Source: Gyrodactylus bullatarudis
Lineage: Eukaryota > Platyhelminthes > Monogenea > Gyrodactylidea > Gyrodactylidae
Reading direction: 5' to 3'
Assembly: GCA_012064415.1 (NCBI GenBank)
Contig: SSNU01000181.1
Coordinates: forward strand, 65,634-102,209
DNA length: 36,576 bases
Below are positions 1 to 10,251 of the stretch, one piece after another. Below the pieces are notes generated by a model, which had not been told where the DNA came from, ran no database searches, and saw only the letters and a list, made by a program, of their open reading frames with translations. A program made the translations under genes and the position numbers. How positions within the stretch are numbered: position 1 is the first letter of the stretch; every line of letters starts with the position of its first letter.

Positions 1-1019
1 CTCTAAGCCTTTTTTTGACAAACCATTGTGTGAGGTGTGTTCGTATAATAGGAGAATTTCAATGTGTGTGTGTAATATACACTAGGACCTAGAGACTAGG
101 TGTATTTCATATAGATGATGTATGGGGAGGGGGAGATATACAATATATACTGTGTCATACACTTTACATAGACCTGAACAAATCTTCATTTTTGGTGCAC
201 GCCAAAAGTGAAGATATGAGTATCTTCACTTTTGGTGCAACTTCACTTTTTGCGCACAACATATATATATTTATCAAAAGTCGGTGTAAGGTCTGAAGAG
301 AGCCGACGAAAATAAAAGCTTTTATTCACCTCAAAAAACCTCTCGTCTTTCTATCCAGCATGACTGATGATAAGCTACCTCAGAATATCTTTCAGGAAAT
401 AAGGCAGCTAATGTCCCGCAAACTCATATCAGTTGGCTTCTCCATATTGAGTAAATAAATCTTGATTTTTTAGAATAGAAATTTATGTATTTATGTTTAC
501 AAAATAGTTTTATGTACAGTCGTTAGAAAAAATAGTTCGTCAAGTTGTTATGGTTTTCAGGAATAAGGTTCTTTCTAAAATAATCACACAAGAGAGTTTT
601 AATGTTTGTATTGGGAATTATTTTAATATCAATTTGGAATATACAAGTGATCGGGAGAATATTTGACAAAAGGATAGAGGAACCACGTTTTTGTCTGAGA
701 TTGTAGGGCTGGGACCTTGGATTTTGTGTATAACTGTAGAGGATTATAGAAGCTGATATTCTTGTAAGCCAGATATAAGGGAAAATATTGGTTTTGTGGT
801 GATGATAATGAAGAAATATGCGATCAGAGGAACTCTGAAGTAAAAGAAAGTTATAATAAAACTTTATAGAAGTATTTCAGAATTCCCAAAACAAATCGGA
901 GACAATCAACAATAAAACAAAACTACTTTTATTAATAAAGAATCTTGTTTATTTATGCCCTGGGGAGGGGCAGGCTTTTTGATCTAACTTGAACTTGAAA
1001 GACGTTCTTGAAATGACTA
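1..1019. other. Gene-poor AT-rich segment
   Basis: No convincing gene. A 32-codon ATG frame lies at 360-458 (+) and ends in TAA followed by ATAAAT, but it has no recognisable domain. A small hairpin with related direct copies lies at 183-258. The rest is AT-rich without long open frames. Confidence 0.4.
183..258. repeat. Short hairpin with repeated CTTCACTTTTGG units
   Basis: The unit CTTCA(C/T)TTTTGGTGCA occurs on both strands: around 185-200, inverted around 202-214, again direct at about 223-240, and a truncated copy at about 241-258. The first pair forms a 12-bp-arm hairpin. It is probably the worn end of a mobile element; no transposase is nearby. Confidence 0.5.
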
Positions 1020-1205
1020 ATGATGACCCAAGCAAATGTTGAAGGCCAATACACCAGCCATGGTCCTACCTACGACGATTCGGACGTACTGTTCGAAAGA
1101 TGGAAGAATTGGACCCGAGACCTGGATGGGAGAGCTTTAATGGACATGCCCGGTTTCTTACCCTTGGTCAAAGGTCTAACAGCTAATTCTGCTAACAGTT
1201 TTTGA
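1020..1205 (+). other. Small open frame of unknown status (61 codons)
   Basis: An ATG-started frame of 61 codons, visibly richer in G and C than the surrounding DNA, with a mixed charged/hydrophobic composition (for example DVLFERWKNWTRDLDG). It abuts and slightly overlaps a LINE fragment on the opposite strand. It may be a scrap of a transposable element or an exon of an unrecognised gene. No domain was recognised, and chance openness is possible at this length. Confidence 0.15.
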
Positions 1206-1370
1206 TATACATTCATTGTAGCTAAGTGGGCCATTACACTTCCTAATGAGTTTGAATTGAATTCGTTCTAGGGCTTTCGATGAGGATTGAGAAATATCTC
1301 CAATGAGTGCTGAACAGTAGTCTAATTTAGATAGAATAAAGCTTCGGAACATTTTCAATTCTTAATCAGG
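1176..1370 (-). pseudogene. LINE reverse-transcriptase C-terminal fragment
   Basis: The minus-strand translation contains MFRSFILSKLDYCSALIGD followed by LERIQFKLIRKC. This matches the pattern of the region after the palm domain in Jockey/CR1-type non-LTR retrotransposons (an LDYC-x-xxG block, then a xLxxIQxxxIR helix). The fragment is short, preceded by a stop codon and lacks the catalytic YADD region, so it is a dead remnant. It is a different copy from the LINE relic near 13 kb, which reads on the plus strand. Confidence 0.6.
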
Positions 1371-1810
1371 GTCATGGACAAATTTTGAACGTGGAATCCC
1401 CTCTCTTGATTTCAATAAAAATGACTACTATTCCGAGATTATCAACATCAAATCAATCTCATAAGGAGTTTGTTGAGTCCCTTCTCTAACGTGTTACTTA
1501 CCTTGAGACTCAAATCTTGTCTCAAAATGTTCTCCAATTCAATCAACCGCCTTCTGTTGTCTTGCCCAAAGCTGGTGCTGCTCCTCCTCATAGACAGACC
1601 ACTGGTGCCTCGATCTCCAGTCAACAATAGCAATTTAATAACTGACTCTCTGAAAAAAAATTTATTCATCGAAAATATTTCTATTGGATTTTGATTCTCT
1701 TAAAGAAATTCTAAGCCTGACGGCAACTCGAAAACGAGTTCGACCTAGGCTGAACGATTAAAATCAAAATATGAAGATGTAAAATGAATAATATTGAATA
1801 AAAATTGTAT
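1371..1810. other. Segment without a clear gene
   Basis: Open frames of about 73 codons exist on both strands (1448-1669 minus and 1470-1694 plus), which are mutual shadows. The minus frame has a coiled-coil-like charged end and could be LINE-derived because it lies beside the LINE fragment, but nothing diagnostic is visible. Confidence 0.3.
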
Positions 1811-2028
1811 ATATAGTGGTCGAATTAATATGTGAAACACTCTGAATATTTTGAACTGTCAATTTATTTAAAATGATAGATTTTTCAAATCAAGACCATT
1901 TGATAAATTATAAAATTCTTTATCAATTGATATCTGAATGAATTTTTTTACCTTTTCATTTTTCCCTGTACAAGTAAAAATACTATTTTTCATTGAAGTT
2001 GAAAATGAACTAATATGTGAAACACTTT
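1811..2028. repeat. Left terminal inverted repeat of Tc1-like element (IR/DR)
   Basis: Contains two direct copies of TAATATGTGAAACACT: an outer one beginning at about 1826 and an inner one at about 2011. The transposase stop codon lies only a few bases beyond the inner copy. Confidence 0.85.
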
Positions 2029-2031
2029 ATA

Positions 2032-3026
2032 TTAACCCAAAAATTCACCTTTTTCTTCTATAACATCGAAACATCTTTCATTCATGGAATTAATGAATGG
2101 TTTTATATCATTTTCAGTTAATTCTGACCACTTTTTTATAATTTCAAGTCTAAGTTCATGGACATTTTCAAATTGCCTCCCATTTGAATAAACTCTTTGA
2201 GATAGAAGTCCCCATAGGTTTTCTATTGGGTTAAGGTCTGGACTTCGGGGTGGCCAATCAATAAAATCAATCTCATTGTAATTTAGCCATTCAATTGTCG
2301 ATTTTGATGTATGGCATGGAGCATTGTCTTGTTGAAATACAAGATTATCATCTTTAAACTCATTTTTGAATGATAAAATGGAATCAATCAAAATATTCTG
2401 ATATTTTTCTGAGTTTAATTTTCCATCAACAATGACTATAGGTAAGGTTCCTTTTGAATAAATCGCTCCCCATACCATAATCGAAGCTCCACCGTGTACG
2501 CGATTCAGTATTTTCTTAGGGACGTCCCCTTGTGGACACCAATGATAACTTGAACCATCAGGCCCATCCAAATTAAACCTTTTCTCATCAGTAAATATGA
2601 CTTTATCCCAATTGATTCTTTGGCTCAATTTATCCTTGATCCAATCTACTCGAAAAATTTTATCGAAATCTGAGAGTTTCGGGACTTTTTTTGATTTCCT
2701 CCAAGACATTTTCATATTTTTTTTACATATTTTTGAATGGTTCTTAAATTTAGACTCAGATCTAGCTTTGCTTTTGCCTGGTTGCAATTCATAAAGTTTT
2801 TAGTAAGGAGTCTTTTGATTTGCCCTCTCTGGATGTTTGTAATTTTCGGCTTTCGACCAGGCTTTTTTGAATTTTTATTGTAGGTTTTCTTGTTAAAAAT
2901 TCTTGTAATTGTTGCAGGGGAGCATTCGAATCTTCGTGCGATTTCTCTATTTGAAATCCCAGTGTTTTTCATGGTTTTAATAGTCTTGAGTTCCTCACAA
3001 TTGAAGCGACAATTATGATGGTACAT
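2032..3026 (-). pseudogene. Tc1-family DD34E transposase, single frameshift
   Basis: Two overlapping minus-strand frames make one transposase. The N-terminal part (3026 to about 2712, 104 codons) holds a paired-like helix-turn-helix (GISNREIARRFECSPATITR) and a basic GRKP linker. The C-terminal part (about 2720-2032) holds the DDE domain: VIFTDEKRFN gives the first Asp, VFQQDNAPCH the second, and SPDLNPIENLW the Glu. Thirty-four residues separate the second Asp from the Glu, so this is a DD34E Tc1-type catalytic core. The frames join at a run of eight A residues at about 2715-2722, where a one-base change would restore continuity. All catalytic residues are intact. The break may be recent inactivation or a homopolymer sequencing error. 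Confidence 0.9.
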
Positions 3027-3140
3027 CTTTCAGAAAGTCAATGTTTTTTGTGGTATATTCTTAAATTAGTTCATGAAATTATGAAATATTAACTTACAAC
3101 AGATTTCTTAAACAACTATGTTAGTAGATAGAGAATAGCA

Positions 3141-3330
3141 AAAGTGTTTCACATATTAGTTCGTTTTCAACTTCAATGAAAAATAGTATTTTTACTTGTA
3201 CAGGGAAAGATGAAAAGATAAAGAATTTTATAATGTATCAAATGGTCTTGATTTGAAAAATTTATCATTTTAAATAAATTGACAGTTTAAAATATTCAGA
3301 GTGTTTCACATATTAATTCGACCACTATAT
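3141..3330. repeat. Right terminal inverted repeat of Tc1-like element (IR/DR)
   Basis: Reverse complement of the left arm with a few substitutions and a small internal deletion (about 28 bp shorter). It carries the same outer and inner AGTGTTTCACATATTA motifs. Confidence 0.85.
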
Positions 3331-3384
3331 TTTTTTCTTTCTCAATACATAAAATAAAACGTTGATCCTATATTAAAGAAAAAG

Positions 3385-3660
3385 TGTAGAATAAAATGTA
3401 AAATTCAAAAAAAGTGTAGTCAAAAATGTAAAAACAAAATTAACTATTGTCAAAATATATTTCGAAAAAAATCTATAATATTTAAATTAGAATTTGACTA
3501 TGGTCAAATGTGGAAATATGGAAGAGAAAGTGTAGTCAAAAGTAAAATATTTTTTCAAATTGTAGTCAAAAGTGTAAAAAGTGTAGTCAAAAACATAATA
3601 AAGAAAAAAAAGTGTAGTCAAAAGTGTAAAAAATGAAATAACTATAGTCAAAAATGTAAT
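3385..3660 (+). repeat. Degenerate tandem repeat, GTGTAGTCAAAA unit
   Basis: About eight irregularly spaced variants of AAAGTGTAGTCAAAAGTGTAAAA occur immediately outside the right end of the Tc1-like element, separated by A-rich spacers and decaying at both ends (TATAGTCAAAA, TATGGTCAAA). It looks like a minisatellite. Confidence 0.75.
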
Positions 3661-4490
3661 TGACTCTTATTAATTATTTTAAATATAAATCTAGTATAAG
3701 TCTTATACCTCAGACTCTTAAGTAGCGTAATTGAGTGATCTTTTGTTTGTAATTTGTTGTTGAATTTTTTTTTCGTCATAGAATTTTTGATTTTATGATA
3801 TTTGATCTCCAGAAATATTCAACCCGAGTCATCGATATTCCAAGAAGAGAGGATATTTGTGCAGAGGTAAAACCCTAATTCACTAGTCTGCTTACGTCTA
3901 ATCAAAGATCGTGCTTCATGATAACTGAAGGTTTGCTGAATACTGCAAAAAAAGATTGAAAAAATTTAAGGAAATCTTGGGTCCTTGTGTTTGAATTTTT
4001 AATGGATAATTTTCATAAAATTGATGAAAAATTCCATTTTTAATTTCGAGTTTACATTTCAAAGGTTAGTTTTTGCAAATGATCAAGAGAAATTTTCCTA
4101 TAGAATGGTACTGGTTTCATTGAAAATTAAATTTTTTCATATCTTAAAGTACAAGATACAATCGAAATCTGGATCTGGTTCTTCCATAAATTTTCTTCAA
4201 AGCAACCTATCAGGTTACACTAACAATGTCATCCTTTTCATCGCGTATATAATAAATTATTATCATTATTAATAATATAAAATATACGTATGATCAGATA
4301 CCTACTCAAAAGTATAAGTCTAAGTAGATAAGCCTCGAATAGGTGAGAGAAGAGAATTTTTACAAACATTATTATTACAGATTATAAATATTATAAACAG
4401 GAGATATCAAAGGGGAGTTTTCCCCAAGAATGACAAAATATAAATACATTATTATTATTGGCATAATTGAATGATGGGTCGGAAGAAATT
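3661..4490. other. AT-rich intergenic segment
   Basis: No supported gene. A plus-strand frame of 83 codons at 4021-4272 is very AT-rich, without a domain, and probably open by chance. Confidence 0.4.
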
Positions 4491-5627
4491 CTAGGACATT
4501 TTACTGGTTTGAATCAAATGAAAAAAGCCAAGAATTTTCATTCTGTCTTTGATTGTGGGCGATTTCTTCATGATTGCTTCCAAGGATTCGATTATCGGTT
4601 TAATGAAGGCAAATCTGGCAGAGATACTGCTTAATATGCCTATGAATTCTGCGATCCATTGGCATGTCAGGTTTATGTCACAATTGCAATCTTTAGATTC
4701 TTTCATTAATTCTACAATGAATTGGAGATTTGATTCTGTGAAATTCTTAAATTCAAATCGATCTATTATAATTTCCAAGAGATATTTGAGCTCTTTGTAT
4801 CGAGAAATTTGTTTGAGATGTTCAAAAATTTCCAACATGAATCCCTTGAAGGTTTGCGCTTCATTATTGAAGGCTACGCAGAGGCTGAATTGGTAGGCTA
4901 TGTGAAACATTTCCTCGTATATTAGTCCCATGTTCTCAGAATTGTACAATTCCTCATGAAAAACATGATTTTTTATCATGTGGATGACGCTATCTTCAAA
5001 GGAATAGATAAAATCTTGCTTTGGAAAGTAACTCAACATTTCGATAGCAAGATTAATTGAGTTTCTTGGATTATAATATGGAGCTAATCCAGGTATTTTA
5101 CACAACAGAATCAAATCCAAGAGTTTATACTCATAGTTCTCATACATTAAACGAAAAGTCTCGTTGCCTGACAAGTTCATGAGGATTTTCAATTCTTCCC
5201 GAATGAAAGATAAATCTTTTTTCTGCATGAGAAATTTAAATAGCTGATATACAATCTCATCGTCAAATTCATCTGTTAAATAGGTGAAGTAACCGTTTAG
5301 CCAACGGTCGCTGCAGACTGGTCGAGATTTAGCCTTTAAGAGAATCGTCATGAATTTTTGTTTCTCTTTAGCCTCTGTTGTTAGATCGTCAAAATCAGAG
5401 TGATCAGTATAGTATTCTTGTTGATATTTCATTTCAGAATCGAAATATTCAGGAAGCATAGAATAATCTCGAAAATCAAAAGCTTCATCAAGCTCGAAAA
5501 ATAGTTGTTGGTTATTCGGACAATTCTGGAAATAGGTCTCAATCGGATTGTTTCGTTCCTTTGAGAAACTTCTTGATGAATTTAAGTAATAAAGCCTTTG
5601 CCTCAATTGATTCTTAGTCTCGAACAT
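4491..5627 (-). CDS. Unrecognised family protein A (378 aa)
   Basis: A single uninterrupted exon from ATG to TAG. The protein carries the family blocks in order: an N-terminal aromatic motif (RLYYL, about residues 11-15), an acidic block (FELDEAFDF, 44-52), EMKY (65-68), the R/W helix block (QKFMTILLKAKSR ... W, 90-109), the diagnostic block (VYQLFKFLMQKKDLS, 126-140) and the C-terminal block (DRMKILGFFHL, about 360-370). It has no signal peptide or transmembrane segment and is probably helix-rich. It shares QKFMTILL exactly with member F at 26.6 kb, so A and F form a subgroup. It stands alone, 12 kb from the nearest other member. No function is assigned; homology to the seven other members is clear from block order. 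Confidence 0.85.
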   Translation of the reverse strand: MFETKNQLRQRLYYLNSSRSFSKERNNPIETYFQNCPNNQQLFFELDEAFDFRDYSMLPEYFDSEMKYQQEYYTDHSDFDDLTTEAKEKQKFMTILLKAKSRPVCSDRWLNGYFTYLTDEFDDEIVYQLFKFLMQKKDLSFIREELKILMNLSGNETFRLMYENYEYKLLDLILLCKIPGLAPYYNPRNSINLAIEMLSYFPKQDFIYSFEDSVIHMIKNHVFHEELYNSENMGLIYEEMFHIAYQFSLCVAFNNEAQTFKGFMLEIFEHLKQISRYKELKYLLEIIIDRFEFKNFTESNLQFIVELMKESKDCNCDINLTCQWIAEFIGILSSISARFAFIKPIIESLEAIMKKSPTIKDRMKILGFFHLIQTSKMS

Positions 5628-6523
5628 GCGATAATTATTTTGTAGTCAAATTCATAAAATTCACAATACATGTTGAATTCTTAAAACAAACTCAAAAAAA
5701 GTGTTTACTAAATAGTGTTTAGTTAGTTCGAAAGCTCCAAATTTAATTAAGATAATTTATCAATGATAAATTCTGATTGAGGATTAAATTATGACTAAAT
5801 TCGATTGAAAATTGGATTGGAGACCATTTGAATACATTATTTGCAAGGGAATATAATAAAACAAATGGTGTTTACTCAAAAGTATATTGGTGAATATCGT
5901 TTTTATTAAATAAGCAGCTATAAAAATATTGATAGATAGGTAGGTCAATATGTAATATTTTAACATGAATTTGAATTGTTATTAATTCCAATAATGGTCT
6001 TTAATAGTTTAATAAAAACTTTTTATTAAAAAGGGAATTTGAATCAACTAAAACTAAGTTAAAGAAATCTAGTTCCATCGTTATCACAGATATTGTATTA
6101 TTGTTTGTTCATAACAAATTTTTGAGCTTAAAGACTTGAAGAGTCAAGGAACTTGAAGACTGGTGTGCTAGAAAGGCCATTTGAATCTACAAAAATAAAT
6201 GGAGTTAGTGAAGCAGAAAAAATTCTGAAAAAAAACATGCAAAGGTCACATTTATAGAGAGATTTGACCATTAAATGAATCATAGAGTTAAATTTAGAAA
6301 ATTTTTATTTCAATAAACAAAAAATTAGAATTTATTATTGATTATAACCTATATAATAATGAGAATGATATGTTAAATGATTTATTAATTGTTATGATGT
6401 AATATTTGAGTTTTGATGCGAAACCTTTCTTGGTCAATTTCTTCATCTGTTACAACAAGAAGTCTAATAGAAATCCAACTACGAATAGACAAGTCGAAAA
6501 CTTTGTTTAAAAGTCAGACATAT
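5628..6523. other. AT-rich upstream region of gene A, no gene seen
   Basis: This stretch is very AT-rich with many stops in all frames. It includes the sequence upstream of gene A. No clear TATA or initiator consensus can be singled out. Confidence 0.4.
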
Positions 6524-7192
6524 AAAGCTAATTGACATGAGGATGAGAGTTTACTATTCTTACAAAAATCTCTATATTTTTCTCCGGATTCACAAAAAAA
6601 AATAATTTTTTAAATTCTAGAACGGAATGAGCTAATAAAATATGGATGTTCGAAAAAAAGTCAATCTGATCAAAATTAGGCCGTTTTTCGAAATCCGAAA
6701 CCAAAATTTTTATCGATTTCGATGATTCGAAGCAGTTAAGTACTGATATTTGGGATCAACATTAGACAAAGAATTCGAATTTGGCCATAGAGATAGCGAA
6801 GATCTTACTGTTCCAGAGAAAAAGTTAAACTTCCAGATTTTGGATAATTTGCCTTCGTGATGATCGAAAAATTCAAATGATTCGATTTCCCACAGTAATG
6901 ACGAGTTTCAGTGAACTTCTGCAGGTGAAATTGAATTCTTCGTTCAAATATCATCACTTCGAATCATCGAAATCGATAAAAATTTTGGGTTCAAAAGTTG
7001 AAAAAGTGGAATTTTGGTACATTTTCGAAAAACGGCCTAATTTTGATCAGATTGAATTTTTTTCGAACATCCATATTTTATTAGCTCATTCCGTTCTAGA
7101 ATTCAAAAAATTATTTTTTTTTGTGAATCCGGAGAAAAATATAGAGATTTTTGCAAGAATAGTAAATTCTCATTTTCATGTCAATTAAGTTT
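6524..7192. repeat. Long hairpin (MITE-like) element
   Basis: Left arm about 6526-6732 is the inverted copy of right arm about 6957-7190, with a diverged central loop. Matching landmarks are the ends AGCTAATTGACATGA / TCATGTCAATTAAG, the CTCCGGATTCAC / GTGAATCCGGAG pair, and TAGGCCGTTTTTCG / CGAAAAACGGCCTA. There is a small indel between the arms near 6990-7020. It encodes no transposase, and the open frame within its right arm (6877-7188) is a by-product of the repeat. It is related by its AAGCTA-type end and an ACAAAAATCTC subterminal motif to the hairpin at 24.07 kb. Confidence 0.85.
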
Positions 7193-8482
7193 ATTTTTTG
7201 ACCTAGAGATGATGATATCAACAGTTTAAACACTGGTTAACAAAAACAGGCATGGAAATACCGATTCATTGAAAAAAAACTAAATCCAATCTATTAGGTT
7301 AAAGTCTAAAATTATTATGAGATGTTTGGAAAGAATCTATGCTGATAGTTCTAATTCAGAGCTGAGCCTAAGTCCCAGAAAATTTCCTTCAATCTTTTGT
7401 CTATGGTTTATGAATACGCTGATTAGGAATATACAGTTATTTTAAGTTCAGGAGTTATCAATGCAAAATTTTTTTTTTTGATCGAAAAACTAGCTATCTT
7501 TGAAGGTATAGCAGCAGATAGAGTTTAGGCGATTGTATATTTTGGAATTCTACAGGATAAAAGTTATCTTAAATTTTTATCCATGACCCTGGGAAGTAAA
7601 AAAATAAAAATTTCTTTGATTCAGTATAGTATGTGTTTGACGAATGATAGAGATGATATCTTTGCGTATCCTAGGCGATTGATATATTTCCAATCGAATG
7701 GGTGCTATTTTCTGAGGCTTAGATGAATAATAATAAGTGCCTTTAAAGGCACAGTGAAACTTTAAGGGATAATATTGGATGATGATATTTATAGTCGTAG
7801 ACTACAACTCGTAGTTAATAATCTAATTGCTATATTCTTGTAAAAAGCCAAACTTGAAGGAGACGTGTCAATATTTTGAAATTTTTGGTAACCAATTTGG
7901 AGAGAATCCTAATCTCTATACAGGTTCCAAAGTTAAGCTATTTTCGATTAATTTCGGACTTCAGATTTTTACAAAAATCTCAAAATTGTTGTTCTCTAAA
8001 CCTTCCAAATGAGTTTAGAACCTAACTCAAATATTCTTGATGAAGTTCGTAAATATTATCGTTCAAATTAGAAAAATTCATTGAGGATGTAACTGGGAAT
8101 TGAATATTCTCAGATCCTTTCCTAATTTGAAGATATTTCATTCAAAAGGCAAGAAAAAATACGTATTAAAGCAATTTGAATATTTGACAGGGGTTAATAG
8201 CTAACCATATGATATATATATATTGGTTAGAGAATCTACATTACATTATAGTGGATTTCTTTCTGGAAATAGACATGTAAAATAAACCAGTTTATAATCG
8301 ATCATAGGATAGGGTATGAATGTTACTTCACCAAAATTCTAATTCACTGCATTGATTATATTAGAAAATGTTAAACTTGAAAATTCATTCTCTATTGATA
8401 GGAGAGATCTTTGGCTAGAGAGAAAAATATTTACTTTTCATACTGTAGCTATATACGAAAAAAATCCATTCATTTTTTCCAG
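7193..8482. other. AT-rich region with possible unresolved exons
   Basis: No long frame. Short open stretches around 8000-8480 can be threaded together with GT...AG introns of 25-40 bp, matching the tiny introns of the arrestin gene. Several mutually inconsistent threadings exist, so no gene model is offered for this part. The segment around 7960-7990 contains the ACAAAAATCTC motif of the hairpin repeats, so part of it may be a worn MITE. Confidence 0.25.
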
Positions 8483-8595
8483 TGATTTACATGGAAAAAG
8501 GACAAAATTCAGAGATTCATTTGATTCTGATCCCGACTGGTCAGTTACAAATTAATGCAGAAGAAGAGGCAGAAAGTAAAAAATTGGAGAAGTGA
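8483..8595 (+). other. Possible terminal coding exon of an unidentified gene
   Basis: After a strong acceptor-like tract (CATTTTTTCCAG, ending at 8482) there is an open stretch ending in TGA at 8593-8595. It translates as IYMEKGQNSEIHLILIPTGQ and then an acidic/basic tail INAEEEAESKKLEK. The balanced composition contrasts with the surrounding AT-rich noise and suggests a real C-terminus. A candidate 38-bp intron (8445-8482) would join it to an upstream piece, but the exons further upstream cannot be resolved. The protein family is not recognised. Confidence 0.3.
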
Positions 8596-9279
8596 ACCTA
8601 CCCCCTTGCATCTTTGGGTGTTAAATACAATCAGCTCAACTAATCGAAGTGCACAAAAATTTGCATTGTACACTTATCACTAAAATATACGCTAGTTGTC
8701 TCACAACATCCTTACGACTTCAGAATCAAAAAGTATTATCGATAAATTTCGACCTTATTATCTTTCAAATTTTTTATACATGTAATTACATGTAAATGAA
8801 AAAATTTGATTCGAGGCCTTCTTATAATGTAAATTTAAAATAAATTATAAAGTAAATTTTATTACAGTTCAGGTGTACCGAAAGTCATTCATTTTGCAAC
8901 TTTGTAAAGCTTATTAGCTTGATAGTCTCTTGGGTAATAAGGACCATTCCTAGAGAGTTGTTACAAAATTATTCAAATTAACTTATTGAATTGAATATCG
9001 GGAATATTTTTTTACTAAAATTAAATGAACATGGAGAGCTTTGAAAATCCCAAGAAAAGAAGAATTTTTTTATTATTTTAGTCAATCCTTTTATAAAATA
9101 TGGGAAAGAACAAGTGTGTGTCTAGGCATATCATTGACATAGTGTGTTTTGTGGGAATAAAATCTATTAATAAAACAACCTAGAACATACTGCAACAACT
9201 AGGTGTGTGTCACCTGGTCACCTGTGCGATAGGTTAGTTACTTATTTTAGATAAGTTAAAGACTCAAGGAATAATTTTT
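8596..9279. other. AT-rich intergenic segment
   Basis: Nothing recognised. There are short GT-rich stretches near 9110-9220 but no open frame of note. Confidence 0.4.
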
Positions 9280-9672
9280 TAATTAAAATTATAACAAAAG
9301 AATTATATTCAAAGAGATATGTACATTTCGCCAGGTCTCGTCAGTCTCAATTCCTGGTTCAATATTTAATAAAATTTTTTTGAATGAAAATTGTAAAAAA
9401 ATTTCTCTTGAGCAATTCCAATTGATGAAAAACCAAAAATCTTTTCTAGTAGGTAGAAAAGTAAAATTAAAAATCAATTGGGCCATGGTAGTTCTAAATT
9501 GTGTGAATTAATATGATGATTCACGTCCAATGCTAATTAAAAATAAATTAATTCATTCAATTAAATTCATTAAAACAATTTTATTAAATATTGAACCAGG
9601 AATTGAGACTGACGAGACCTGGCGAAATGTACATATCTCTTTGAATATAATTCTTTTGTTATAATTTTAATT
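9280..9672. repeat. Nearly perfect hairpin with about 100-bp arms
   Basis: Left arm about 9280-9380 and right arm about 9572-9672 are reverse complements with almost no differences, including the GC-richer core CAGGTCTCGTCAGTCTC / GAGACTGACGAGACCTG. The loop is about 190 bp of AT-rich DNA. The arm identity indicates recent formation or gene conversion. The minus-strand frame at 9289-9486 is a by-product. Confidence 0.85.
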
Positions 9673-10041
9673 GATGAATATTTCCAACTATCCGGACGTA
9701 TATGAAAATGTACGTATATTTTTATCTAATAATAATTTTTTAATTAGCTTTATAATTGGCATAAAATCAATTTTGAGGAGGTTAAAATTCTTAGTGTACA
9801 AAAAAACTATAAAACGAGATTAATTCATGAGGCTCTTGAAATTGGCAGTGTTGGATTCAGGTTTTTGGCAAAAGAAGAAAGTTAAATTTAGTTATGATGA
9901 AAAATTAGGTCTATTACTCTATTCTTTTCTGATTATCAATACTTTGTTATCATAGGTCAAACTCTTGTATTATTCTATTCTCTAATCTGATTGGACAAAA
10001 CTGGTAGATCATGAAAGTATTTAAATGGTATTTTGTGTTTG

Positions 10042-10100
10042 ATGAGCTTGTCGTAGCACTGAAGAAGGCGTGTGAAGACAATCACTGTCGAAACATTTAG
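10042..10100 (+). other. Possible retroelement 3' end with hammerhead-like core
   Basis: CTGAAGA at 10059-10065 and CGAAAC at 10089-10094 match the two conserved strands of a hammerhead ribozyme core (CUGANGA ... GAAA). Between them lies a local hairpin GACA-ATCAC-TGTC. AATAAA-type sequence follows at about 10140. Similar CTGAAGA...CGAAAC signatures are frequent in animal repeats, including Penelope-like elements. Stem II is not cleanly paired here, so catalytic competence is doubtful. Confidence 0.3.
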
Positions 10101-10235
10101 AGGACCATGGCTGAGAATTCTAATATTGATTTAAGTCAATAATAAATTTTATTATAAAACTAATTTTAGATCATTTTTCACTGAAGTGATAGTTTTTATC
10201 ATGCAAATTAGGCTCATGATAAAGCAAGATTGATA

Positions 10236-10241
10236 TTTATT
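10236..10241 (-). terminator. Poly(A) signal of the arrestin gene
   Basis: AATAAA on the minus strand, about ten bases after the arrestin stop codon (10252-10254). Confidence 0.55.
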
Positions 10242-10251
10242 CAGAGTTTGA

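Larger units (their letters stand above)
1811..3330 (-). mobile_element. Tc1-like DD34E transposon, near-complete
   Basis: The element has long terminal inverted repeats that begin ATATAGTGGTCGAATTAATA at both ends, bordered by TA/TATA consistent with a TA target duplication; the exact boundary is ambiguous by up to 4 bp. Left arm 1811-2028, right arm 3141-3330, with a single transposase reading frame on the minus strand between them. About 1.5 kb overall, usual for Tc1-family elements. Terminal repeats of about 200 bp each carrying an outer and an inner copy of the same motif give an IR/DR organisation. The arms are still very similar, so the insertion is fairly young. Confidence 0.9.

Noticed and set aside
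3385..3660. CRISPR-like array
   Set aside because: The units are short, irregularly spaced and decayed, spacers are A-rich rather than unique, and the context is eukaryotic; better described as a minisatellite.
6877..7188. 103-codon plus-strand open frame
   Set aside because: It overlaps the right arm of the 6.5-kb hairpin, and its sequence is the mirror of the left arm; composition and position indicate repeat DNA, not a gene.
7827..8012. 61-codon plus-strand open frame
   Set aside because: No ATG, AT-rich, and it contains the ACAAAAATCTC motif of the hairpin repeats; openness is likely accidental.
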